Origin: JANQTF01 sp041741415
GTDB lineage: Bacteria > Bacteroidota > Bacteroidia > J057
Direction: 5' to 3'
Length of the DNA: 64,000 bases
NCBI GenBank assembly: GCA_041741415.1
Contig: JBGSKC010000032.1
Coordinates: forward strand, 1 to 64,000
The notes beneath the pieces were generated by a model. The model worked only from the letters and a program-made list of their open reading frames with translations. It did not search any database and was not told where the DNA came from. The first letter of the stretch is position 1. Each line of letters opens with the position of its first letter. Of this stretch, positions 8,174 through 15,706 are shown one piece after another. The position numbers and the translations under genes were made by a program.

Positions 8174-8223
8174 ACCGCTTCGCTGCGAGAGGCGAGACTG
8201 GAGTCGAAGACGACCTTGTCTGC
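8172..8223 (+). repeat. Intergenic repeat after cysD, copy 2
   Basis: Begins in the cysD stop codon with AGACCGCTTCGCTGCGAGA and continues GGCGAGACTGGAGTCGAAG. It resembles the minus-strand reading of 1881-1926. In both places the repeat directly follows a gene's 3' end. Confidence 0.45.
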
Positions 8224-8264
8224 CCTGATTTTACCTCTCCTCAGCTCATTGCGGACCCTTCCCC

Positions 8265-8318
8265 TCTGTCATCACTGACATCTCTGTCATCACTGACATC
8301 TCTGACAACACTGACATC
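8265..8318. repeat. Short tandem repeat, three 18-bp units (six 9-bp units)
   Basis: The unit TCTGTCATCACTGACATC is present twice exactly and a third time with two changes, immediately before cysN. At a finer scale it is built of alternating 9-mers TCTGTCATC and ACTGACATC. Related 9-mers on the opposite strand (TGACAGAGA) occur at 15174-15220 and 31420-31446. It adds spacing between cysD and cysN and could vary in copy number. Confidence 0.8.
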
Positions 8319-8327
8319 TCTTTTCAC

Positions 8328-9569
8328 ATGGATTTGCTAAGATTTTCCACGGCCGGCTCTGTAGATGATGGGAAAAGCACCCTCATTGGCCGCTTGCTTT
8401 ACGATACTAAAACTGTGTTTCAGGACCAGCTCGACGCCATTGAGGCTACGAGCAAGGCCCGCGGCGACGACTACCTCGACCTGGCCCTTCTGACTGACGG
8501 CCTCAAAGCCGAGCGCGAGCAGGGCATTACCATCGACGTGGCTTACCGCTACTTTGCAACACCACGGCGCAAATTCATCCTCGCCGATACCCCAGGTCAC
8601 ATCCAGTACACCCGCAACATGGTGACCGGAGCCTCTACCGTAAACCTGGCCATCATCCTCATTGATGCACGCCATGGCGTGGTAGAACAAACCCGCCGCC
8701 ACAGCTTCATCGCTTCTCTGCTGGGAATCAAGCACCTGGTGGTGTGTATCAACAAAATGGACCTCGTCGATTACTCCGAAATCGCCTATAAAAAGGCGGT
8801 TGAGCAGTACGAGCAATTCGCCTCAAAACTCCAGGTTCCTGATATTCGCTACATCCCCATCTCTGCGCTGCGCGGCGACAATGTGGTGGACAAATCGGAG
8901 CACATGCCCTGGTACCAGGGCTCTGCATTGCTGTATACCCTCGAAACCGTTCACGTTGGCAACGACTATAACCATGTGGACAGCCGCTTCCCGGTCCAGT
9001 ATGTGATCCGGCCGCAGTCGGATGAGTATGTCGACTTCCGTGGATATGCAGGCCGCGTGGCTGGCGGGGTGTTTAAGCCAGGCGACGACATCGTGGTGCT
9101 GCCCTCCGGTTTTGCCTCCAAAATCAAGTCGATCGAAACGGCTGATGGCCCGCTGACAGAAGCCTTTTCGCCCATGTCGGTGACCATTACCCTGACAGAC
9201 AACATCGACATTTCCCGTGGGGACATGATCGCAAAGCCCGAAAACCAACCCCGGGCTTCTCAGGATATTGAGCTGATGCTGTGCTGGATGAACGACAAGC
9301 CATTGGTGCCCAATGGCAAATATAAAATTAAGCACACCAGCCGCGATGCCCGTTGTGTGGTGAAAGACGTAAAGTACAAAGTGGACATCAACACTCTTCA
9401 CAGGGTGGAGGGTGATGCGACCATGGGCCTCAACGACATCGGTCGCGTGCAGATTCGCACCACGGTGCCGCTGTTTAACGACCCCTACACCCGCAACCGC
9501 GGAACAGGGTCGGTGATCCTGGTAGATGAATTTACCAATGAGACCGTGGCTGCCGGGATGATTCTGTAA
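8328..9569 (+). CDS. cysN: Sulfate adenylyltransferase subunit 1 (GTPase subunit)
   Basis: The GTP-hydrolysing subunit that drives APS synthesis with CysD. It has the translation-factor-type GTPase motifs: G1 GSVDDGKST (10-18), G3 DTPGH (87-91) and G4 NKMD (142-145), followed by beta-barrel domains. At 413 residues it is the stand-alone form, without the CysC fusion seen in some bacteria, consistent with the separate cysC upstream. The start lies 9 bases after the tandem repeat in the cysD-cysN gap. Confidence 0.95.
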   Translation: MDLLRFSTAGSVDDGKSTLIGRLLYDTKTVFQDQLDAIEATSKARGDDYLDLALLTDGLKAEREQGITIDVAYRYFATPRRKFILADTPGHIQYTRNMVTGASTVNLAIILIDARHGVVEQTRRHSFIASLLGIKHLVVCINKMDLVDYSEIAYKKAVEQYEQFASKLQVPDIRYIPISALRGDNVVDKSEHMPWYQGSALLYTLETVHVGNDYNHVDSRFPVQYVIRPQSDEYVDFRGYAGRVAGGVFKPGDDIVVLPSGFASKIKSIETADGPLTEAFSPMSVTITLTDNIDISRGDMIAKPENQPRASQDIELMLCWMNDKPLVPNGKYKIKHTSRDARCVVKDVKYKVDINTLHRVEGDATMGLNDIGRVQIRTTVPLFNDPYTRNRGTGSVILVDEFTNETVAAGMIL

Positions 9570-9896
9570 AAAGACGAGGTAAAGCGTCTTGGGGAGAAGG
9601 CTGAAGAGAGTGTTTTGAGTTTTGCCTGGGGAGTTTTGAGCTAAGAGTTTGGGGTTGGAACGGTCTTCTACTTCAGTTCCGATTCTCAGCTCTTAATTCC
9701 CGGAGCAAATTTATCTGATCAATCGTTCCTTTAAAGAAACTACCTGATGCCGTTCGCGATGGAAAAGTCTCCATTCGGAGCCTCCCTTCGCGAGCGGCAA
9801 AAGGTTCGGCCTTATTTTTGGTCAGTCGAATACCCGGAAAACCTAACATTTCCGGTTTCGCCAGACCCCATTCAATCATTCGCCCATCCCAACCCC
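9570..9896. other. Intergenic region between cysN and the polysaccharide exporter
   Basis: About 330 bases. A small hairpin follows the cysN stop (AAGACG 9571-9576 with CGTCTT 9585-9590). A degenerate TTTTGAG-rich stretch runs from about 9612 to 9655. The frame of the next gene is open back to 9747, but that part lacks lipoprotein character. No gene is supported. Confidence 0.5.
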
Positions 9897-10700
9897 ATGA
9901 ACAAACCCCACCTGTTGGTCCTTTTGGTTACCCTGCTCGGCCTGAGCCTTTCGGGGTGCCTGTCCAACTCCAAAACCGTGATTTTGCAAGGAGGCACCTT
10001 CAAAAAAGGAGAAGCCACTTTGATCCAGAACGCCCCGCCGGTGTATAAGCTTCAGGTCAACGACGTGCTTTCCATCCGCATCAAATCTCTGGACCCGGAG
10101 CAGGTGGAGTATTTGTCGCTGGAATCCGTCGGGATCGTCAACGTGAATCCTGCAGCTTCCTTCCTGAGCGGCTACTCAGTAAACGACTCAGGCTTTATTT
10201 ACATGCCTGCCGTGGGTAAGGTAAAAGTGGTGGGGCTCACAATCACCGAAGCCCGCTCCAAGATCGAGGAGCGCATTCGCCAGACAGAGGTGGGAGATGC
10301 CTCCGTGTTTGTAACCCTGGTGAGCTTCAGGGTATCCGTGATGGGCGAGGTGAACACACCGAACCAATTTTATGTGTACAACAACCAGCTTAACCTGATT
10401 GAGGCGATTTCGCAGGCCGGTGGATTCACTGATTTTGCAGATCGCAGCCAGGTGAAGCTCATTCGCCAAACCTCCAGAGGCCCGGAAGTAGTGTTGCTTG
10501 ATATGCGAAAAGCCGAAATCCTCTCCTCGCCCTACTATTTCCTCCTCCCCAATGACATGCTGGTGGTGGATCCTCTGGAAGAGAAATTTAAGCGTAGCAA
10601 CCTCAGCACCCTGACGGTTGTAAACACGGTGGTCAGCACCATTTCTGCCACGGTGGGCATTATCTCGATCATCCAGAGCAACCGGGTACAACCTGAATAA
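9897..10700 (+). CDS. Wza-like polysaccharide export lipoprotein
   Basis: A 267-residue outer-membrane lipoprotein (lipobox SLSG-C21) of the polysaccharide biosynthesis/export (Poly_export) and SLBB families. 'YKLQVNDVLSIRIKSL' opens the export domain; 'VSVMGEVNTPNQFYVYNNQLNLIEAISQAGG' is a typical SLBB soluble beta-grasp segment. Near the C-terminus a hydrophobic stretch (TVVNTVVSTISATVGIISII) may be the amphipathic or membrane helix seen in Bacteroidota homologues. It likely forms the outer-membrane exit for a capsule or exopolysaccharide with the Wzc-like protein encoded 30 bases downstream. The ATG at 9897 is chosen because the signal peptide begins there. Confidence 0.88.
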   Translation: MNKPHLLVLLVTLLGLSLSGCLSNSKTVILQGGTFKKGEATLIQNAPPVYKLQVNDVLSIRIKSLDPEQVEYLSLESVGIVNVNPAASFLSGYSVNDSGFIYMPAVGKVKVVGLTITEARSKIEERIRQTEVGDASVFVTLVSFRVSVMGEVNTPNQFYVYNNQLNLIEAISQAGGFTDFADRSQVKLIRQTSRGPEVVLLDMRKAEILSSPYYFLLPNDMLVVDPLEEKFKRSNLSTLTVVNTVVSTISATVGIISIIQSNRVQPE

Positions 10701-10730
10701 CTACCAGTTTATTTTCAACGCCCTAACACC

Positions 10731-13133
10731 ATGTTTCAGACTCAAAAAGGACTGGGAAACCCCTACGGCGACGATACTATCGACATCAAGGCCCTGTTGG
10801 GCCGTTTTTTGAAGCGCTGGTATTTTTTCGTCATTGGCGTGGCCTTGTGTGGGAGCTTCGGCGCCTACAAGCTCTACACTGCAGAAAAAGTTTTTCGGGT
10901 AAAGGCCAAGGCCATCCTGGGCAACCCCCACGAAGAAGAACTTTCCAATGAAAAAAACCTTCCATGGGTGGCACTGCTTAGCAATAAATCTTCCATGGAA
11001 GACAAAATCGGGGTCATGACCTCCTACAACCTCATTCGCGAGGCTGTGCGGGAACTACCCGTGGAAGTGTCCTATTTCAGTAAAGAGCCACTCCGCACCC
11101 GGGAAGTTTTTCTGGGAGCGCCTTTTCAGGTAAAAATCGATTCCAGCCACGCCCAATTGGTCTGGATGGACATTTTTGTAACACGGATCGGCCAGGAAGT
11201 GAAACTTCGTGCCAAAACCGACAAAGTATGGCTCTACGACCTTTCTAAAGACCTGGGGGTGAGGGAGCTTGAAAACTTCGTTATAGACGAAACCCTTCCC
11301 ATCAAATCTGTTGAGATTGAGCTCGAGGGAGAGCGGGAAACAGTTGAGATGGTTGAAGTATCCAACGATCTGCTCAAGTTCACCCTGATGTATGACAGGG
11401 CCTGGCAGACCTACCCCGACAAGGAATATTACTTTCGAATTAACACAGCAGACGGGTTAACTGCGATGTTTCAGGAGAGCATTCAGGTATCTGTAGCTGG
11501 TGAGGGGTCTAACATCATCAACATTACCACCGAAGGGCCTATCGTCGATCTTCAAAAGCTGTTTATCAACGAATTGCTCGAAGCATACAAGCGCCGTGAG
11601 CTGTTGGAAATGAAGGCATTGGGGATGAAAACGGTCAGTTACCTCGATTCTCTGATCCGGGATCTTTCCGGCGAAATTGACGTCACCCGCCAGGCCATCA
11701 CCTCCAATTCTCAGCAAGGCATTGACGCCGGCCAAACCGATGTGGCTCTTCGCAACGCTCTGACCGAGCTGGAAACCAGCTACGGAGAAATGGAGGCGCA
11801 GCTCCGCTATTACAAAGGCATCGAAGCCAAGCTGGCAGCTACTTCCCTCGACGATCCGCTGGAATTGCCAACTTCGTCCGTCGGCAAATCTGACCCCGGT
11901 ATCGCTGCCCTGATCACCAATCTCTCTATTTACCAGACTGAGCGTGCCCAGTTGCTGGTTTCCAACAACCGGGGCCCCAAATGGCAGGTCAACGAGATCA
12001 ATATTCAAAACACACGCAACGCCATCAAGGCGAACGTGCAAAGCAGCATTGAGGGTTCCGAAATCCTGATGGATAACCAGTTGAAGCAAATCAATGAGAT
12101 CCGGGGCAGGATCGGGATGTTGCCAAGGGAAAAATCCCGATTCGACGACCTCACCGAACAGAAGACAATCAAAACCGACCAACTCACGGTGCTCAAAGAC
12201 CGCAAACTTGATGCTGAGCTGGCTGTGCAGAACGCCAAGGTGGACATTCAGATCATCGAGAGCGCCCGGATGGACGGCAATGCGCCCATCAAGCCGAAAA
12301 AGCCACTCATCATGCTGATTTCGGTTTTTCTGGGGCTCGTCATTCCCCTTGGGGTCATTCTGGCCCGCGACTTTTTCGACAACCGCATTGCCAGCCACCA
12401 GGATATTCAGGCCAGCACCAACATGCCTGTTCTTGGATTTGTGGCCCGCCACGACCGAAACAGCAACTACATCGTGCCGAAAGACAGCCGCACCGCGCTT
12501 GCGGAATCATTCCGGTCGATTCGCATCAAAATGCAATACCTCAACGACAATGTCCACCAGCAGGTCATTGGGGTCACTTCGTCCAGCTCGGGCGAGGGAA
12601 AAACCTTCTGCGTAACCAACATCGCGGCTGTGATGGCTCAGGCAGGCAAAAAAACCCTGCTCATTGACATGGACTTGCGCAGGCCCCGCGTTACCCGCTA
12701 CTTCGACAACCCAGAAGGACTCGGCCTGTCAAATTACCTGGCCGGAGAAGTGGAGGACGCCAAGAGCATCGTGGCTGCCACCCACATCGAAAACCTGTAT
12801 GTGATTCACTCAGGGCCGGTGGTAACCAACCCGCTCGACCTGATCGCCACCGACCGGATGACCCATTTAATGGAGGCTTTCCGGGAAGAATTTGACCATG
12901 TCGTGATTGATGCTCCGCCTGTGGGCCTTGTTTCCGACTACCTCGTGATCATGAAAATGACCGACTTCAACATCTATGTGGTGCGCGACAGCTCCACCAC
13001 CGTGGATTCGCTCAAGATGATCAACGAGCTGTATGACAGCCAGAAAATCAGAAATATCGCCATGCTCATCAACGATGTGAAGTCGGTTTCGGCCTACGGC
13101 TACCTCGACAAACATTATGGCTACGGCGATTAA
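10731..13133 (+). CDS. Wzc-like chain-length determinant and tyrosine autokinase
   Basis: An 800-residue inner-membrane protein: N-terminal Wzz segment with a helix near 25-45, a long periplasmic coiled-coil region (about 280-510), a second membrane helix (about 524-542), then a BY-kinase domain. The kinase has Walker A 'SSSSGEGKTF' (about 617-626), Walker A' 'LLIDMDLRRPR' (about 643-653) and Walker B 'VVIDAPP' (about 723-729). The C-terminus has a short Tyr-containing tail ('YGYLDKHYGYGD') that could be the autophosphorylation cluster. It controls polymer length and export with the upstream Wza-like lipoprotein. Confidence 0.88.
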   Translation: MFQTQKGLGNPYGDDTIDIKALLGRFLKRWYFFVIGVALCGSFGAYKLYTAEKVFRVKAKAILGNPHEEELSNEKNLPWVALLSNKSSMEDKIGVMTSYNLIREAVRELPVEVSYFSKEPLRTREVFLGAPFQVKIDSSHAQLVWMDIFVTRIGQEVKLRAKTDKVWLYDLSKDLGVRELENFVIDETLPIKSVEIELEGERETVEMVEVSNDLLKFTLMYDRAWQTYPDKEYYFRINTADGLTAMFQESIQVSVAGEGSNIINITTEGPIVDLQKLFINELLEAYKRRELLEMKALGMKTVSYLDSLIRDLSGEIDVTRQAITSNSQQGIDAGQTDVALRNALTELETSYGEMEAQLRYYKGIEAKLAATSLDDPLELPTSSVGKSDPGIAALITNLSIYQTERAQLLVSNNRGPKWQVNEINIQNTRNAIKANVQSSIEGSEILMDNQLKQINEIRGRIGMLPREKSRFDDLTEQKTIKTDQLTVLKDRKLDAELAVQNAKVDIQIIESARMDGNAPIKPKKPLIMLISVFLGLVIPLGVILARDFFDNRIASHQDIQASTNMPVLGFVARHDRNSNYIVPKDSRTALAESFRSIRIKMQYLNDNVHQQVIGVTSSSSGEGKTFCVTNIAAVMAQAGKKTLLIDMDLRRPRVTRYFDNPEGLGLSNYLAGEVEDAKSIVAATHIENLYVIHSGPVVTNPLDLIATDRMTHLMEAFREEFDHVVIDAPPVGLVSDYLVIMKMTDFNIYVVRDSSTTVDSLKMINELYDSQKIRNIAMLINDVKSVSAYGYLDKHYGYGD

Positions 13134-13192
13134 ATAGAAACATTTTTCACTTTTCGACCTCTATTCAGAAGCAGTTTCACTCACTTTTCCTT

Positions 13193-14233
13193 ATGAAAAA
13201 AGCCTTCATCACGGGGATCACAGGTCAGGATGGATCCTTCCTGACAGAACTCTTGCTTGAAAAGGACTATGAAGTTCACGGAACCATCCGCCGCGCCTCG
13301 GTGTTCAATACTGAGCGCATTGACCACCTGATGGGCCACCCGAGGCTCCATCTCCATCATGGAGATCTGGCCGACAGCGCAAACCTGAACAAATTGCTCG
13401 GCGAAATTAAACCTGACGAAATCTACAACCTCGGTGCACAGAGCCACGTGAAGGTCTCTTTCGAGGTGCCTGAATACACCGCCCAGGTGGACGCAGTGGG
13501 AACCCTTCGCCTCCTCGACGCGATGCAGAACCAGTGCCCAAATGCACGTTTTTACCAGGCTTCCACCTCCGAGCTTTACGGCCTGGTGCAGGAAGTCCCC
13601 CAAACGGAGACCACCCCGTTTTACCCACGCTCACCCTACGGCGTTGCAAAACTGTATGGCTTCTGGATTGTGAAAAACTTCCGCGAATCCTACGGCATGT
13701 ATGCCTGCAACGGCATCTTGTTCAACCACGAGTCGGAGCGCCGCGGCAAAACTTTCGTGACCCGCAAAATCACCACCAACCTCGCTGAGATCCACGTTGG
13801 CCTCCGCGATGTGCTCAAGCTCGGAAACATCGATGCGCAGCGCGACTGGGGCTATGCTAAGGAATATGTGGAAATGATGTGGCTCATGCTCCAGCAAGAC
13901 GAGCCAGATGATTTCGTGGTCGCGACCAACAGAATGTATACCGTTCGCGAATTCGTCGAAAAAGCTGCCAAACACGTTGGATTCGACATTGTGTGGCAAG
14001 GCGAAGGCGTGGACGAAAAAGGCTATGACCGCGAAACGGGTCGCCTCATCGTGGAAGTGGATCCCCGCTATTTCCGCCCTGCTGAAGTGGAACTGCTCAT
14101 CGGCAACCCCGCTAAGGCAAAGGAAAAACTCGGCTGGGAGCCCAAGGTGATGATCGACGAGCTTGTCGAAATCATGATGACCAACGACATCAAAGAAGCC
14201 AAAAGCCGCCTGTTCCATGCACAAAACAGCTAA
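13193..14233 (+). CDS. gmd: GDP-mannose 4,6-dehydratase
   Basis: First step from GDP-mannose to GDP-L-fucose: NADP-dependent dehydration giving GDP-4-keto-6-deoxymannose. Extended SDR fold: nucleotide motif GITGQDGSF (8-16), the 'NLGAQSHVKVSFEVPEYT' segment typical of Gmd, and the catalytic YGVAK near 148-152. 'NGILFNHESERRGKTFVTRKIT' is a further signature. Length 346 residues, slightly short of the usual ~370. It overlaps fcl by 17 bases, so the two are coupled. Confidence 0.95.
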   Translation: MKKAFITGITGQDGSFLTELLLEKDYEVHGTIRRASVFNTERIDHLMGHPRLHLHHGDLADSANLNKLLGEIKPDEIYNLGAQSHVKVSFEVPEYTAQVDAVGTLRLLDAMQNQCPNARFYQASTSELYGLVQEVPQTETTPFYPRSPYGVAKLYGFWIVKNFRESYGMYACNGILFNHESERRGKTFVTRKITTNLAEIHVGLRDVLKLGNIDAQRDWGYAKEYVEMMWLMLQQDEPDDFVVATNRMYTVREFVEKAAKHVGFDIVWQGEGVDEKGYDRETGRLIVEVDPRYFRPAEVELLIGNPAKAKEKLGWEPKVMIDELVEIMMTNDIKEAKSRLFHAQNS

Positions 14234-15173
14234 AATCTACGTCGCCGGCCATCGTGGGATGGTCGGCGCCGCTATTGTTCGCACCCTTCAGCAAAAGGGA
14301 TATCACAACCTCGTTCTGCGTACTTCCTCCGAACTCGACCTGAGAGACCAGGCCGCCGTAGCGGAATTTTTCGAAACGGAAAAACCAGAATACGTTTTCC
14401 TGGCGGCTGCCAAGGTGGGCGGCATTGTGGCCAACAATACCTACCGCGCCGATTTCCTGTATGACAATCTCATGATCGAGGCCAACATCATTCACCAATC
14501 TCACGTGAATGACGTTACCAAGCTCATGTTCCTGGGCAGCTCTTGCATTTATCCCAAGTTTGCCCCCCAGCCCATGCAGGAAGATCACCTTCTCACCGGC
14601 ACCCTGGAGCCCACCAATGAGCCGTATGCCATCGCCAAAATCGCTGGTATCAAGCTCTGCGAAGCCTATCGCGACCAATATGGCTGCAATTTCATCTCCG
14701 CGATGCCGACCAACCTCTACGGCCCCAATGACAACTACAACCTGCAAAATTCGCACGTACTCCCAGCCCTGATTCGCAAGTTTCATGAGGCAAAGGTAGC
14801 CGGCAGTCAGGCTGTGGAGATCTGGGGAGATGGCTCGCCCATGCGCGAATTCATGCACGTGGACGACCTCGGCGAAGCCTGTGTTTTCCTCATGGAACAC
14901 TACGACGGGAAGCCATTTGTCAATATTGGCGTTGGAGAAGATGTTTCCATTCGCGAGCTGGCCGAAATGGTTAAACACGCGGTTGGCTTCGAAGGCGACC
15001 TGGTATTTGATACCAGCAAACCCAGTGGAACCCCCAGGAAGCTCATGGATGTGTCCAGGCTCCATGCCCTCGGCTACCGCCACCAGATTGGCTTGCAGGA
15101 AGGGATCGCCAGCGTCTATCAGGACTTTCTCACCCACATGGATAAATACCTGGTGGGGGAAAGAGCCGTCTGA
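14217..15173 (+). CDS. fcl: GDP-L-fucose synthase
   Basis: Epimerises and reduces GDP-4-keto-6-deoxymannose to GDP-L-fucose with NADPH. It has the SDR motif GHRGMVGAAI near the N-terminus, 'AAAKVGGIVANNTYRADF', 'LGSSCIYPKFAPQPM', the catalytic YAIAK (about 137-141) and 'PTNLYGPNDNYN', all typical of Fcl/WcaG. Its ATG lies inside the gmd 3' end. The product is probably used in the surface polysaccharide handled by the two upstream export proteins. No glycosyltransferase lies in this stretch, so the assembly genes must be elsewhere. Confidence 0.95.
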   Translation: MHKTAKIYVAGHRGMVGAAIVRTLQQKGYHNLVLRTSSELDLRDQAAVAEFFETEKPEYVFLAAAKVGGIVANNTYRADFLYDNLMIEANIIHQSHVNDVTKLMFLGSSCIYPKFAPQPMQEDHLLTGTLEPTNEPYAIAKIAGIKLCEAYRDQYGCNFISAMPTNLYGPNDNYNLQNSHVLPALIRKFHEAKVAGSQAVEIWGDGSPMREFMHVDDLGEACVFLMEHYDGKPFVNIGVGEDVSIRELAEMVKHAVGFEGDLVFDTSKPSGTPRKLMDVSRLHALGYRHQIGLQEGIASVYQDFLTHMDKYLVGERAV

Positions 15174-15220
15174 TCAGAGATGAAAGAGGGGAAAGTGTTG
15201 ACAGAGATGACAGAGGGGAT
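15174..15220 (+). repeat. 9-bp repeat array (TGACAGAGA family) after fcl
   Basis: Starts right at the fcl stop. It contains degenerate and then perfect TGACAGAGA units (15199-15216), with an opening ATCAGAGATGA identical to the array at 31420-31446, which also begins at a gene's stop codon. Confidence 0.65.
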
Positions 15221-15337
15221 TTGCACAGGGCGTGTCTACAATCCCCGGCTGCGATCCCTAGCAATAATCCTGCGACCCAGGCGCTGAAGGAATTGCACCG
15301 TCCAATAGCCGGAAATTACCTTTTTGGCCATTCAGAA

Positions 15338-15370
15338 AAGAGGGTGGAGAACTTGTTTCTCCACCCTCTT
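15338..15370 (+). terminator. Strong hairpin, 14-bp stem
   Basis: AAGAGGGTGGAGAA (15338-15351) pairs perfectly with TTCTCCACCCTCTT (15357-15370) around a 5-base loop. It lies 165 bases past fcl, and a short GCTTTG follows rather than a strong T-run. It probably ends the polysaccharide transcript. Confidence 0.65.
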
Positions 15371-15464
15371 GCTTTGTTGGAACTGTCGTAGCAGAAACGT
15401 TTACTGGTTGGTGTTTGTCGGGAAAATTCCGCTTTCTCCTTACGGGCAGCTTAGGTTTCCGTCT

Positions 15465-15500
15465 ACAAAAAAGCGCACGGGTTAAAAACCAGTGCGCTTG
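15465..15500 (-). terminator. Intrinsic terminator of tRNA-His
   Basis: On the minus strand, AAGCGCAC and GTGCGCTT (15492-15499 and 15471-15478) form an 8-bp stem, followed directly by a run of T. It lies 5 bases downstream of the tRNA 3' end. Confidence 0.8.
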
Positions 15501-15504
15501 AAGG

Positions 15505-15579
15505 GGTGGCTAACCGGGTTTGAACCGGCGACCTCCGGAACCACAATCCGGCGCTCTAACCAGCTGAGCTATAACCACC
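15505..15579 (-). tRNA. tRNA-His (GTG anticodon)
   Basis: The minus strand folds as a full cloverleaf: acceptor GTGGTTA/TAGCCAC, D-arm with AGCTCAGCTGGTTAGAGC, anticodon stem CCGGA/TCCGG with loop TTGTGGT (anticodon GTG, His), and T-arm CCGGTTCAAACCCGG. An encoded G at position -1 (15579) opposite the discriminator C is the tRNA-His identity feature. CCA is not encoded. A T-rich terminator follows. Confidence 0.95.
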
Positions 15580-15653
15580 ATTTGCAATCGGATGGCAAAT
15601 ATACACGCTGAGCGCCTATTTGCAAGTCTTTTCGTTACAAAATTATTCATTTT

Positions 15654-15700
15654 TTTTGCCACCAGGCCCCGAAAAAAACATGTCGGGCCTGGTGGCAAAA
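15654..15700 (-). terminator. 16-bp-stem hairpin after the PKD protein gene
   Basis: TTTTGCCACCAGGCCC (15654-15669) pairs with GGGCCTGGTGGCAAAA (15685-15700). It begins 7 bases past the stop of the minus-strand giant gene. No T-run follows in that direction beyond the stem itself, so it may be a stabiliser or processing hairpin as much as a terminator. Confidence 0.6.
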
Positions 15701-15706
15701 CTGAAA

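Noticed and set aside
8265..8318. Tandem units considered as a small CRISPR array
   Set aside because: Units are contiguous 9/18-mers with no unique spacers and no cas genes nearby.
11457..12452. Long minus-strand frame inside the Wzc-like gene
   Set aside because: The plus-strand product has all BY-kinase motifs; the antisense product has no recognisable domain.
14190..15137. 315-codon minus-strand frame opposite fcl
   Set aside because: fcl is clear from its SDR motifs; the antisense frame is a GC-rich codon-position artefact.
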